Made by a program: the position numbers and the translations under genes. From Chitinophaga pinensis (GTDB taxonomy: Bacteria > Bacteroidota > Bacteroidia > Flavobacteriales_D > Crocinitomicaceae), in assembly GCA_945863605.1 (NCBI GenBank), contig CAMAZP010000001.1, forward strand, positions 88,272 to 152,271: a stretch of 64,000 nucleotides of DNA, in the 5' to 3' direction. This document shows positions 37,420-47,974 of this stretch, piece after piece (positions within the stretch are counted from its first letter, which is position 1; each line of letters opens with the position of its first letter). The notes beneath the pieces were generated by a model that was not told the origin of the DNA, did no database searches, and saw only the letters and a program-made list of their open reading frames with translations.

Positions 37420-38570
37420 TATAAGTCCTCCAAGATTTTTTGGCAGATAAATGAGGCAGCATCAGCGTTACCGTAAAACGATGGATAACTATAATTTGTT
37501 GTCTCAAACAGTTCATTAAATGCGCTAATTATTTTTTCATAATTTGCACCTGCTAATAATGCATTACCATTCTCAACAATTTCTATCCATTCTGTTTGAT
37601 CCCTAAGAATTACACAAGGTTTCTTAAAGAAAAAAGATTCTTTTTGTAATCCACCACTATCTGTAATAATCATTTTTGAATTTTTCTCGAGGGCGATAAT
37701 ATCCAAAAAGCCAGCTGGAGGTATGATTAAAATTGATTTAGAAAGTTTAATTTGTTGAAGTAATGAATTATCCAACAATTCCTCCATTTTACCATTTGTT
37801 CGTGGATGAATTGGTAAAACAATTTTAAGATTTTTTGTTTCTGAAATATGCAACAATGCTCTAAAAATTGAATTCAAATTTACTGAAATATCAGTGTTTG
37901 AATCACGGTGTATTGTACATAAAACATACTTTTCTTTTTCTAAATTGTTTGCAGTTAAAATAGTTGATTGTTTATCTGAAATTTCAGAGAAATACATACT
38001 ATTGTCATACATTATATCTCCACATTGATAAACATTTGGTTTATCAATTGTTGCTTTAGTATGTAATGTGGTTGAAAACCCCTCTCTTTGTAAGTTTTCT
38101 AGTCCAGAAGCAGTTGGTGTGAATAACAATGTTGAAAAATGATCACAAGCAATTCTATTCAATTCTTCTGGCATTGCTTTATTAAAACTTCTCAAACCAG
38201 CTTCAATATGGACAATTGGAATGTGAATTTTTGCGGCTGCTAGACTTCCAGCAATTGTTGAATTTGTATCGCCATAGACAATAACTGCATCTGGTTTTTC
38301 TGAAAGGAAAATACCTTCAAGTCCTTCTATCATTTTAGCAGTTTGTATCCCATGACTTCCACTACCTACATTTAAATTAAAATGAGGTTTTGGAATTTGC
38401 ATTTCTCCAAAAAACACATCTGACATGTTTTCATCATAATGTTGCCCTGTATGAACAATCAATTCTACGATTTCATCTTGAAATTTTGTTCGAATTGCTC
38501 GGCTAATTGCTGAAGACTTAATGATTTGCGGTCTAGCACCTATGATTGTAATTATTTTCTTCTTCCTCAT
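37419..38570 (-). CDS. wecB: UDP-N-acetylglucosamine 2-epimerase (non-hydrolysing)
   Basis: 383 residues, the usual length. It interconverts UDP-GlcNAc and UDP-ManNAc for surface polysaccharide. Motifs: GARPQIIKSSAI at the N-terminus, VHTGQHYDENMS, YGDTNSTIAGSLAA, HIEAGLRSFN with the catalytic acidic residues, EELNRIACDH, and the C-terminal UDP site TDSGGLQKESFFF. The start overlaps the radC stop in an ATGA, and the stop overlaps the deacetylase start, so all three are coupled. The family is also called WecB/MnaA; I use wecB for the reaction only. Confidence 0.93.
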   Translation of the reverse strand: MRKKKIITIIGARPQIIKSSAISRAIRTKFQDEIVELIVHTGQHYDENMSDVFFGEMQIPKPHFNLNVGSGSHGIQTAKMIEGLEGIFLSEKPDAVIVYGDTNSTIAGSLAAAKIHIPIVHIEAGLRSFNKAMPEELNRIACDHFSTLLFTPTASGLENLQREGFSTTLHTKATIDKPNVYQCGDIMYDNSMYFSEISDKQSTILTANNLEKEKYVLCTIHRDSNTDISVNLNSIFRALLHISETKNLKIVLPIHPRTNGKMEELLDNSLLQQIKLSKSILIIPPAGFLDIIALEKNSKMIITDSGGLQKESFFFKKPCVILRDQTEWIEIVENGNALLAGANYEKIISAFNELFETTNYSYPSFYGNADAASFICQKILEDL

Positions 38571-39259
38571 CCGTTTAATAATCCTTGTTCTGCGAAGCTA
38601 AAATAACCATTATCTGTGAATATAAGGTGATCTAGTAGTGGTAAGTCGATGTATTTCCCAAATTCACATAAGGATTTTGTTAATTTTAAATCTTGAGAAC
38701 TTGGTTTTAAATTTCCACTAGGATGATTATGACTAATTATTATCGCACTTGCATGACAAGTTAGAGCCATATTAAATATTATTTTCCCATCAACAATTGT
38801 TGAAGACATACCACCTTTTGAAATTTGTTTAGTTTGAATAATCTCATTAGCATGATTTAGCATAATTACATAAAACTCTTCGTGATTTAAATCGCCTAAA
38901 AAAGGTTTCAAATGTTGATAAACCATTGCAGCACCTTGTACTTTTAATTTTTGTGGTGCATCAGCTCCTTCTCTTCTTCTTCCAAATTCTAGAGTCGCAA
39001 TAATGTTAATTGCTTTGGCTTGTCCTATTCCGTTAAATTTTATTAAATCTGACATTTGAACACGTGAAAATTCCGATAAATTGTTTCCATAGGTTGATAA
39101 TATTTCCTTTGAAAGCTCTACAGCACTTTTATTTTTTGTTCCAGAACCAATTATAATTGCTAATAATTCAGCATCTGAAAGTGAGGCTCTTCCTTTTAAT
39201 ATTAATTTTTCTCTTGGCCTATCATCTTCAGCCCAATATTTTATTCCATTTTGTTCCAT
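38567..39259 (-). CDS. radC: RadC/JAB-domain protein
   Basis: 230 residues, the standard RadC length. A helix-hairpin-helix N-terminal region contains LIKFNGIGQAKAINIIATLE. The C-terminal JAB1/MPN metalloprotease-like domain has the motif SHNHPSGNLKPSSQD, with an upstream Glu. The name radC is historical: a role in repair is not established. It is the first gene of the coupled radC-wecB-deacetylase operon, an uncommon partner for polysaccharide genes. The start lies 91 bases from the divergent SUI1 gene. Confidence 0.95.
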   Translation of the reverse strand: MEQNGIKYWAEDDRPREKLILKGRASLSDAELLAIIIGSGTKNKSAVELSKEILSTYGNNLSEFSRVQMSDLIKFNGIGQAKAINIIATLEFGRRREGADAPQKLKVQGAAMVYQHLKPFLGDLNHEEFYVIMLNHANEIIQTKQISKGGMSSTIVDGKIIFNMALTCHASAIIISHNHPSGNLKPSSQDLKLTKSLCEFGKYIDLPLLDHLIFTDNGYFSFAEQGLLNG

Positions 39260-39350
39260 AAATTTAAATTAATAAAAAAGTTTGATTATTTCAAGAATCA
39301 ACTATTAATAATCACTTACTAATTTTAATTTTACATTTCAAAATTGCTTT

Positions 39351-39698
39351 ATGTCTAAGAAAATAAAACAACTAGTTAACGTTGTATATTCAACGAATCC
39401 AAACTTTATATATGAAACGGAAAATGATGAAGAGCAAGTTACCTTACCAAAAAATCAACAAAAATTGTACGTCTCTATCGATAGAAAACAAAGAGGTGGA
39501 AAAGATGTAACTTTAATTGAAGGATTTATTGGTTGTGATGATGATATAAAAGAATTAGGGAAAATACTAAAAAGTAAATGTGGAGTTGGTGGTTCTGTGA
39601 AGGATAATGAAATCCTTATTCAAGGTGCTTTGCGCGATAAAGTATTTGATTTTTTAATTAAAGATGGTTACTCTCAAACAAAGAAAAAAGGTGGATAA
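39351..39698 (+). CDS. SUI1/eIF1-family translation factor (YciH-like)
   Basis: 115 residues. The C-terminal 80 form a SUI1 domain: VSIDRKQRGGKDVTLIEGF, LGKILKSKCGVGGSVKDNEI and ILIQGALRDKVFDFLIKDGY, which is the eIF1/YciH signature. Bacterial members bind the small ribosomal subunit and influence start-site selection. It precedes ligA by 79 bases on the same strand. Confidence 0.93.
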   Translation: MSKKIKQLVNVVYSTNPNFIYETENDEEQVTLPKNQQKLYVSIDRKQRGGKDVTLIEGFIGCDDDIKELGKILKSKCGVGGSVKDNEILIQGALRDKVFDFLIKDGYSQTKKKGG

Positions 39699-39717
39699 AT
39701 CTAGTTCTTAAAATTAA

Positions 39718-41789
<2,072 letters not shown>

Positions 41790-41790
<1 letters not shown>

Positions 41791-42248
41791 TGGAAAAGAA
41801 CCTTTGGAATACTACTCAATCAATGCTCGTTGTTTACAATTACGAAAACTTAGATCGATTACATGATTTTCGTAAGTCATTGGATAAAATAGTAGCAAAT
41901 AGCACAGTTGAAAGAGTGATTATAATCGTTAATATTGATAAAGAGACAGATAAAAATATACTTCCGCCTCATTTTTTGATTTATTACAACTCCCCAAATG
42001 ATTATAACTTCTGGGGTAAATTAAAAGATGTTCAATTGGAAGCAGAATTTAAAAAACAATACGACACGCTGTTGTGGATAGGTGAAACTCAAACACATAG
42101 TTTTAAAGAAATAAAAAAAATTAATTTTTCTAATAAAATTGCAGTGAACTCAACAGATACTTTTTTTGAATTGCATTTAAAAACGGAATCAGACATACCT
42201 AATGAAATGCTTACTTTTGTAGTAGAAACTTTATTAAAAATAACCTAG
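41790..42248 (+). CDS. DUF6913-like conserved protein
   Basis: 152 residues with no signal peptide. Helix-strand alternation (STVERVIIIVNIDKET, HFLIYYNSPNDYNFWGKLKD) and the FFELHLKTESDIPN block resemble the DUF6913 proteins that sit between ligA and dapA in Flavobacteriales; I recall this arrangement but cannot check it. Function unknown. The start shares one base with the ligA stop and the stop is one base before dapA, so it belongs to the ligA-dapA transcript. Confidence 0.75.
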
Positions 42249-42249
42249 C

Positions 42250-43131
42250 ATGAATAATCCATTTACAGGATCAGGCGTTGCATTAGTGACACCATTTCAC
42301 AAAGACGGAAGCATTGATTTTGATGCCTTGAAAAAACTTGTACAACTTCAGATTGATGGAGGTACTGATTTTTTAGTCGTACAAGGAACAACCGGTGAAT
42401 CGCCAACATTGTCTCAAGATGAAAAATTGCAAGTTTTACAAACTGTAATGGATGTGAATCAAGGGAAATTGAAAATCGTTTATGGGGTAGGAGGAAACAA
42501 TACTGTAGCAGTTGGTGAAGTCTTAAAAAAAGTACCTGCGGGTGTTGATGGAATTTTATCAGTTTCACCTTATTACAACAAACCGATTCAAAAAGGGATA
42601 ATTGAACATTATAAATACATTGCTTCTTGTACCGATTTACCAATTATATTATACAACGTTCCAGGTAGAACAGGTTCAAATGTTTTACCTGAAACAACAA
42701 TTGTTTTGGCGGAGATTTCAAATATTGTTGCGATGAAGGAAGCATCTGGAAGTATGGAACAAATTATGGAAATCATTCGTTTGAGAAAACCAGATTTTGG
42801 AGTTTTATCTGGTGATGATGCAATCACAATGCCTTTAATTGCTGCTGGTGCAGACGGTGTTATCTCTGTTGTTGCCAATGCTTTCCCAGAGAAATTTTCT
42901 AAAATGGTGCATTCATCTATGGAAGGAGATTTAGATACAGCACGCAAGGAACACTACGATTTATTACCTATTACAAAAATGTTCTTCGAAGAAGGAAATC
43001 CGGGTGGTGTGAAAGTGGCACTTGCAGCTCGAGGAATCATGGAAGAAAATATGCGTTTACCTTTGTTCCCGGTCTCTGATGCACTGAGAGCAAGAATTAT
43101 AGAAGAGACAAAAGCACTTTTAGATGTTTAA
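42250..43131 (+). CDS. dapA: 4-hydroxy-tetrahydrodipicolinate synthase
   Basis: 293 residues of DapA. It condenses pyruvate with aspartate semialdehyde, the first step of lysine and diaminopimelate synthesis. Markers: GVALVTPFHKDGSIDF at the start, GTTGESPTLSQDEK, PYYNKPIQKGIIEHYK, the Tyr in IILYNVPGRTG and the Schiff-base Lys163 in AMKEASGS. The C-terminal arm is complete. dapF for the same pathway is 18 kb away on the same strand. The stop codon directly abuts the stop of the convergent membrane-protein gene; no terminator fits between them. Confidence 0.97.
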   Translation: MNNPFTGSGVALVTPFHKDGSIDFDALKKLVQLQIDGGTDFLVVQGTTGESPTLSQDEKLQVLQTVMDVNQGKLKIVYGVGGNNTVAVGEVLKKVPAGVDGILSVSPYYNKPIQKGIIEHYKYIASCTDLPIILYNVPGRTGSNVLPETTIVLAEISNIVAMKEASGSMEQIMEIIRLRKPDFGVLSGDDAITMPLIAAGADGVISVVANAFPEKFSKMVHSSMEGDLDTARKEHYDLLPITKMFFEEGNPGGVKVALAARGIMEENMRLPLFPVSDALRARIIEETKALLDV

Positions 43132-43926
43132 TTATAAATTAATCACTTCTTCCTTACTCGCTTTTAACTTTAAAAATGGTTTTCCTTTCATTGCTTGAAC
43201 TAAGGTAAAAATAGCTAAAAGGCCGTAAAGTACTCCAACAAAAATAGTCGTTTTAGTATTTTTTAAAAGGTAAAAAGAAAGAATTGGTAGTACTTGTAGG
43301 GCATGCATACCAATAAAATGAGCTACTCTTGGGTCGCCAAATTTTGTACTCCAATTTAATATTGGAATTCCACTACTGCCATCTGCTCCACCAATTGTAT
43401 GTGTTAATCGAGATCCCATTACAAAACCTTCAAAAGCAAAAATTACAAAAATGATAATACCTAATCGGATAGCCCACAAATAATGACTAGGTAAAGTTGG
43501 AAATTCATGAATGAAAAATAATAAACCCACATAAGCCGTGTAAATGGTGACAGCACTCGCAGCAAATGCCATCATTGAATAAAGAAATGAATAGAAAGGT
43601 GTGCTTAAATTAAAATGCGATAGCTGTCCACGATTGGCTTGAATTGCAATATATACAATTTCAAACCCAAGTAAAATTATCACCGACCAATTGAATAATT
43701 TAATATTGAAATTGGGTAAATACGAGCAATACCAAGCCATCGACCAAGCAAAAAATACAGTTGATGCCGCAAATTTAAAGGGTTTATACCATGCATTTAT
43801 ATTGTAAACTTGAGTGTTCGAAATTTTAGTAAAGACTAAAAAAAATACTGCAAAAATTAAACAAACCAATCCAAAATAGAAAAGTGGTTCGTTTTTGGAT
43901 TTTAAGGAAAGAATGAAATCTTGCAT
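43132..43926 (-). CDS. polytopic membrane protein of unknown function
   Basis: 264 residues with seven or eight hydrophobic helices (for example FYFGLVCLIFAVFFLVF, FAASTVFFAWSMAWY, LYSMMAFAASAVTIYTAY, AIRLGIIIFVIFAFEGFV). Conserved-looking polar spots between them include NAWYKPFKF, QANRGQLSHFN, GSRLTHTIGGADGSSGIP and DPRVAHFIGMHALQVLP. The His and Gly residues recall haem or substrate contacts but no family can be fixed by eye. Similar proteins are common in Flavobacteriales. It ends against dapA. Confidence 0.8.
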   Translation of the reverse strand: MQDFILSLKSKNEPLFYFGLVCLIFAVFFLVFTKISNTQVYNINAWYKPFKFAASTVFFAWSMAWYCSYLPNFNIKLFNWSVIILLGFEIVYIAIQANRGQLSHFNLSTPFYSFLYSMMAFAASAVTIYTAYVGLLFFIHEFPTLPSHYLWAIRLGIIIFVIFAFEGFVMGSRLTHTIGGADGSSGIPILNWSTKFGDPRVAHFIGMHALQVLPILSFYLLKNTKTTIFVGVLYGLLAIFTLVQAMKGKPFLKLKASKEEVINL

Positions 43927-44182
43927 AAATACTTTAAGATATAATTTCGATGATTGAATTTAAGAAAGGTCTATTAAATGAAATAAATGTTATCAACTCA
44001 CGAATAAAATTTCAATCCAAATACGACAAGTTTTATTAATGAATTTTGAAGTTAAATTCCAGATTTCACTATACCGTGATTAGCTTTTGATTAATTGATA
44101 ACAGACAAGATTTAAATACTTTTAAAAAATAAAATTAAATATTTAAACTAAACCCGAACTAAATTCAGGAATTAAATATTTT
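43927..44182. other. AT-rich intergenic stretch
   Basis: No open frame of interest, no tRNA-like fold and no strong hairpin seen. With the decayed gene at 44183-44411 it separates the conserved block from the accessory region. Confidence 0.6.
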
Positions 44183-44411
44183 TTATTTTAAAATTATCAA
44201 ATTAAACAACTTATAAAGCGACTTTTCAGTATTCTTAAGATAGAACTTTAGCTGATCTAATGACCAATTATTCATTTCAAATATATCCTTTAAAGATTCT
44301 TTTCTAAACACAATTATTTTTTTTTAAAAGCAATTCTACTGAAAGTCGTTTTGAATGAAGATATTTTACATCACTAGCAGAGATACTAAAGCTTTTTATC
44401 GCGATATTTCT
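44183..44411 (-). pseudogene. decayed gene fragment, two frames joined at an A9 run
   Basis: On the minus strand one frame gives SISASDVKYLHSKRLSVELL then LKKNNCV and stops. At the same place, after a run of nine A (T on the plus strand, about 44314-44323), another frame continues FRKESLKDIFEMNNWSLDQL then KFYLKNTEKSLYKLF. Together they read like one protein broken by a one-base slip. No start codon is seen upstream. A 38-codon plus-strand frame at 44355-44471 overlaps it and is a competing reading. The family is unknown. Confidence 0.35.
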
Positions 44412-44494
44412 TTACCAACAGAACTACAAATAAATGAGTATTTAACAGAAGAAATAAAATGCTTTTTTTAAGCTTTTAAAATACATTGTGCAAT

Positions 44495-44779
44495 CTAATT
44501 TTGATACTCCCAATCATCATCTTTCAAATCAATAGCCCCCGTCAAACTAATGAGTACGTTGTCTTCAATTTTAATGGGTGATTTTTGAAACGCATCTTTA
44601 AAACTCCAGTTAAGTGCAATTAAATGCAAGGCTTGTGCATGCGCCCCCACAATTCCAATTCGAACTGCATTATTGTAGGAGGCTACTAATTCTGGTTTAC
44701 TCGATTTTTTCAAATTTTCATAAAGTTCAACGACGCGTTCTCGGTCGCCCATTCTTGGAATAAAAACATGTTCTAACAT
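44495..44779 (-). CDS. small protein of unknown function
   Basis: 94 residues, no signal peptide. Helical character (DRERVVELYENLKKSSKPEL) is followed by a small-residue block (AVRIGIVGAHAQALHLIALN) that may form a membrane-near or buried helix. The tail is acidic (IDLKDDDWEYQN). It lies 47 bases after the 87-residue gene and is read with it. I recognise no family; similar pairs occur in Bacteroidota as unannotated proteins, as I recall. Genuine coding is supported by composition and a clean ATG. Confidence 0.6.
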   Translation of the reverse strand: MLEHVFIPRMGDRERVVELYENLKKSSKPELVASYNNAVRIGIVGAHAQALHLIALNWSFKDAFQKSPIKIEDNVLISLTGAIDLKDDDWEYQN

Positions 44780-44826
44780 CTCAATAGTATTGAATTAATA
44801 ATCGAATTGAATTTTTTTTTGAAAAA

Positions 44827-45090
44827 TCACGCTGCATAATGCAAGTATTTGCCAACTAATCGCACTCTTTTTGCAAGTGAAATCGATTTCCAATCTCCAA
44901 TAATTGAAAAATCAATTCCACGTTTTGAAAAGGTATTTCTTAAAGCTAATATGTAGCCTGCTCTTGCGGTTCCCCATGAACTTTTACCGACCTCTTTATT
45001 GAAATAATCAACAATTTTGTCATCTGGTTCATTCTCAAAAGAGTGTTCGAACTCAACTGCATAATCAAGTGATGTTTTTGTCTTACCCAT
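44827..45090 (-). CDS. small protein with W-R...RGID domain
   Basis: 87 residues, no signal peptide. The block FNKEVGKSSWGTARAGYI, ALRNTFSKRGIDFSIIG aligns without gaps to YNQELGNLGWSSSRGVFL, ALQAEFKLRGIDCKSIS in the protein at 49222-49905 (13 identities over 38 positions by my count). The domain is therefore shared across the sigma-factor locus. The basic helix after it (LAKRVRLVGKYL) may bind nucleic acid; this is a guess. It is transcribed with the 94-residue gene downstream. Confidence 0.65.
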   Translation of the reverse strand: MGKTKTSLDYAVEFEHSFENEPDDKIVDYFNKEVGKSSWGTARAGYILALRNTFSKRGIDFSIIGDWKSISLAKRVRLVGKYLHYAA

Positions 45091-45147
45091 TTTATTTTAA
45101 ATTATAATTAACGTCATATTAATTTTACCTTTTGATATTTTTGTTTT

Positions 45148-45531
45148 TCACATTTTATTTGGTTCATATATCATTTCATAAACAACACCATCAACATCCT
45201 CTATGTCAAAGAAATAAGTTTTTTTATTTTTAATGTAGTAAAACATAATACTGTAAGTTGAATCCATTTCTTTAATTATAAATCCAACTAATACTTTCTT
45301 TTTTGAGACAACCAAACTGCTGAAAACCAAAGGGTTTTTATCTAATGTGTAATGTGTTTTCGTGGTATCTGAGCCATGACTGTCCATGACTTTGTTGTAA
45401 GTGGCTACAGCTTTGGATTGTGTGTTTACAGACTTGAAGAAAAAATTCTTTTTTAGTTCTCTAAAACCTGCAATTTGACCAATTACTGCCGTACTACCTA
45501 GTAGCATAGCAGTTAATAAGAAATTTTTCAT
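45148..45531 (-). CDS. small secreted protein, member of a tandem family (third)
   Basis: 127 residues from the ATG at 45531, which gives a good signal peptide (MKNFLLTAMLLGSTAVIGQ); an ATG at 45576 would add 15 residues of no signal character. The C-terminal part FYYIKNKKTYFFD followed by YEMIYEPNK resembles CYYMENRYRYFYD and SLIYDPGV in the protein at 46106, so it is the most divergent of three tandem paralogues. No catalytic motif. The role is unknown, probably periplasmic or surface. Confidence 0.68.
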   Translation of the reverse strand: MKNFLLTAMLLGSTAVIGQIAGFRELKKNFFFKSVNTQSKAVATYNKVMDSHGSDTTKTHYTLDKNPLVFSSLVVSKKKVLVGFIIKEMDSTYSIMFYYIKNKKTYFFDIEDVDGVVYEMIYEPNKM

Positions 45532-45629
45532 AAAAAATAATTTAAGGTGAATAAAAAAAAACTTACTGAAACCCAAAACGATCTACTTTTTTCGAGTTTA
45601 TTAAGCTTTTAAAAATAAAATGTATGCTT

Positions 45630-46082
45630 TTATTTCTCACTGATAATAGTAGCGACAAAACTGGTTAACACTTTACTTTTATTTACTGAAGGATCATAAA
45701 CCAATTCATAAAGGTTTTTACCTTCAACATATTCGAAATGATGCATCAACGTGTTTAAACAATATAAAAAGTATAAATCGTAGCCCTCACGTCCTCTTAC
45801 CGCATGGATTATGTAAACATAATTTTCGTCAGATGGATTCACGTAATATGCCGCAAAATATAGGTTTTTCCCTTTATTAAAAATCAATTCTTGGTAAGTG
45901 AAACGTTGCGCCTTCAAGACAGACATCACAGTTTTTTTTACCTCATTTTCTTTATCTAGATGTATAAAGTAATTCCCAGAACCAATTTGTAGGTATTCTT
46001 CCATTAAGTTAAATTGATATTGAGCTTGATATTTTGGAGATAGGCTGATTAAAATAACAGCCAAAAGCAAGTTGAATTTCAT
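45630..46082 (-). CDS. small secreted protein, member of a tandem family (second)
   Basis: 150 residues with signal peptide (MKFNLLLAVILISLSPKYQAQ). It shares blocks with the neighbour at 46106: GSGNYFIHLDK with GKGNYYLFAK, NLYFAAYYVNPSDENYVYI with NIFFSTAIPDPLNNEYVYI, HAVRGR with HCLKGR, and LVYDPSV with LIYDPGV. The IIHx2xGR block after YVYI is the clearest family mark. Function unknown. It sits 23 bases after the previous gene and is co-oriented, suggesting an operon of three. Confidence 0.72.
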   Translation of the reverse strand: MKFNLLLAVILISLSPKYQAQYQFNLMEEYLQIGSGNYFIHLDKENEVKKTVMSVLKAQRFTYQELIFNKGKNLYFAAYYVNPSDENYVYIIHAVRGREGYDLYFLYCLNTLMHHFEYVEGKNLYELVYDPSVNKSKVLTSFVATIISEK

Positions 46083-46105
46083 GATTTTATGTTTTAATTG
46101 ATTAG

Positions 46106-46543
46106 TTAATCTTTTTTTGGATTTTTTCCTTCGTTGACATTTACATCAATGACACCAGGATCGTAAATGAGGGAAACTCTACTTTTTTCGTCAGCCACGT
46201 CGTAAAAATAGCGGTAGCGATTTTCCATGTAATAACAAAGAATATGATAACCTGAAAGATTGCTGTTTCTACCTTTAAGACAATGTATTATATAAACATA
46301 TTCATTATTCAATGGGTCTGGAATTGCAGTGCTGAAGAATATGTTTGACCCTTTTTCAAAAACAATATCAAATTTAAAATGATTGTCCTGCAGTGTTTCC
46401 AAAATGATACGTTTGGCATCTTTTTCGGTTTTGGCAAAAAGGTAATAGTTACCTTTTCCAACTTCATTGAATCTTTGCATTACATCCCATTGAGCATGAG
46501 CTAATCCAGACCAAAATAATAAAATAAAAAGTGTTGTTTTCAT
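46106..46543 (-). CDS. small secreted protein, member of a tandem family (first)
   Basis: 145 residues with signal peptide ending AHAQ. Blocks shared with the downstream genes are GKGNYYLFAK, YVYIIHCLKGR and SLIYDPGV. The C-terminal tail (VNEGKNPKKD) is basic and polar. It is the first of the three tandem genes and faces the ECF sigma gene across a 282-base interval, so it may be under that sigma factor or its partner. The family is not one I can name. Alternating charged and aromatic strands suggest a small beta protein. Confidence 0.7.
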   Translation of the reverse strand: MKTTLFILLFWSGLAHAQWDVMQRFNEVGKGNYYLFAKTEKDAKRIILETLQDNHFKFDIVFEKGSNIFFSTAIPDPLNNEYVYIIHCLKGRNSNLSGYHILCYYMENRYRYFYDVADEKSRVSLIYDPGVIDVNVNEGKNPKKD

Positions 46544-46813
46544 AATTTTAATTTTTAAGTGAGTGATTAATTGAAGCGATCTATCTATTAATACCTTGAT
46601 ACTAAAAAGGTAACCATGAAATCTGAATAAAAATTAAAAAATAAATTTCAATCCTAACTAAAGAAATGATTATCAATAAGATAAAAATTTAATTTTTTAC
46701 GATTTAATCTGTTTGTTGAATTAAAAAGAACCAATATTTGGAATACAAAGTCTTATCCATCTATTTATAATTTTAGAAAATAAAATATTACTTCACAGCT
46801 ATCTAAAACTTTA
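46544..46813. other. divergent regulatory interval
   Basis: 270 bases of AT-rich DNA between the secreted-protein operon and the sigma gene. No open frame is credible. Promoters for both sides must lie here; apart from the -7 element at 46814 I cannot define them. Confidence 0.5.
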
Positions 46814-46821
46814 TAAATTTG
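46814..46821 (+). promoter_or_regulatory. candidate -7 element abutting the sigma gene
   Basis: TAAATTTG, an exact TAnnTTTG match, ends four bases before the ATG at 46826. As at mutS2, transcription would begin at about the start codon. Confidence 0.5.
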
Positions 46822-46825
46822 TCTT

Positions 46826-47380
46826 ATGTCAGAATTAGATTTCATTCGAAGCTGGAATGAGAACAATAGTAGAAGTAACTTTGAATTAATTTATTCAAAA
46901 TATCTTGATTCGATTTTAAATTATCTTCGGATGTTTTCCAAAGATGAAGATCTAATTAGAGATGTTTTTCAAGATTCAATTATTGTACTTTACGAAAATT
47001 CACAAAAAAAAGACTTTGAATTAACGTGTACCGTGCAAACCTATTTGACATCAATTTGTAGAAATCGTTTGTATAAAGTCCTAAATAAAACCAAAACAGA
47101 TGAATTAAATCAACAAAATTATGACACAAACATTTCCGATTGGTTAGATGAGGTAACTGAACAACACGAACAAAAACTAAACCTCATTGAAAGTGCACTA
47201 ATGGAACTTAAACGTGTTGGCAATCGTTGTTATGAATTGATTTATCGTTATTTTTTTCACAAAGAATCCATGCGGGTTATTGCAAAAGCAATGAAGTATA
47301 CAAACGCTGAAAATGCAAAACAGCAGAAGGCAAGATGTCAAAAGAAATTGAAAGAGTTAATTAAAACCATTAAACCATAA
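46826..47380 (+). CDS. sigma70-family (ECF-like) RNA polymerase sigma factor
   Basis: 184 residues. Region 2 shows DLIRDVFQDSIIVLYEN and VQTYLTSICRNRLYKVL. Region 4 is about 125-175: ALMELKRVGNRCYELIYRYF, HKESMRVIAKAMKYTNAENAK, QKARCQKKLKELI. The region-4 helix AxxNAKxQKxRCxKKL is the form seen in Bacteroidota sigma factors next to small membrane partners. It overlaps the next gene by one base. It differs clearly from the sigma at 33881. I infer that it controls this locus. Confidence 0.88.
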   Translation: MSELDFIRSWNENNSRSNFELIYSKYLDSILNYLRMFSKDEDLIRDVFQDSIIVLYENSQKKDFELTCTVQTYLTSICRNRLYKVLNKTKTDELNQQNYDTNISDWLDEVTEQHEQKLNLIESALMELKRVGNRCYELIYRYFFHKESMRVIAKAMKYTNAENAKQQKARCQKKLKELIKTIKP

Positions 47381-47919
47381 TGAGTACTTGTAGCAAAATA
47401 TGGTATGATGTTCTTGAATTAAGAAAAATCAAGATTGACCTTAGAGATCAAAAATTATTGAATCAACTTTTATGGGATCAACTTAAGCAGGAGAGGAACA
47501 CAGAAATTTCTGATTCCATAATTTTATATGCTGCTTTTATTGAATTCTCTGAAAGATGCGCGGATGAGTATTATGAGGGCAAACTGATTAACGATGATTT
47601 TCTTGATTTTATGATTGTTAAGAACTCAATTTATTTTAAGGAACACCTCGAATTTCTAAATGATGTGTCACTTGTATTAATTCGTTACAACAGAAAAAAA
47701 ATCAAACATTGGTTAGTTAACTACGAGTTGAGAAATACAATAGACGCAAATATTCGAGTCATTAAAAAGCAAAAAGTAATAAAATCCCAAAGAATAGTCG
47801 TCTTTTCCAAATTCGATAATGATCCTGAAAAATACCAAAATTCAAATAGGTGGATTTATATCGTAATAGCACTTATTTTACTTGGATTGACTAGCTTATT
47901 TTTATTTTTCTTTCTTTAA
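47380..47919 (+). CDS. tail-anchored membrane protein, probable sigma partner
   Basis: 179 residues. The body is cytoplasmic and charged: LLNQLLWDQLKQERNTEISD, AAFIEFSERCADEYYEGKLI, FLDFMIVKNSIYFKEHLEFL. One hydrophobic helix of about 22 residues closes the protein, after SNRWIYIVIA. A C-terminal anchor with a soluble head next to a sigma gene is what one expects of an anti-sigma or sigma-regulating protein, though I see no zinc anti-sigma motif. It starts on the last base of the sigma stop codon. Partners beyond the sigma are not evident. Confidence 0.68.
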   Translation: MSTCSKIWYDVLELRKIKIDLRDQKLLNQLLWDQLKQERNTEISDSIILYAAFIEFSERCADEYYEGKLINDDFLDFMIVKNSIYFKEHLEFLNDVSLVLIRYNRKKIKHWLVNYELRNTIDANIRVIKKQKVIKSQRIVVFSKFDNDPEKYQNSNRWIYIVIALILLGLTSLFLFFFL

Positions 47920-47974
47920 AAATAAAATTCCCGGGTTACCTTTTTTCATTTTTGGTATTAACAAGAAAAAGAGT

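Noticed and set aside
44355-44471. A 38-codon plus-strand frame (MKIFYITSRDTKAFYRDI and on)
   Set aside because: Possible, but the opposite strand offers longer protein-like text across the same bases. There is no support such as a promoter or neighbour overlap.
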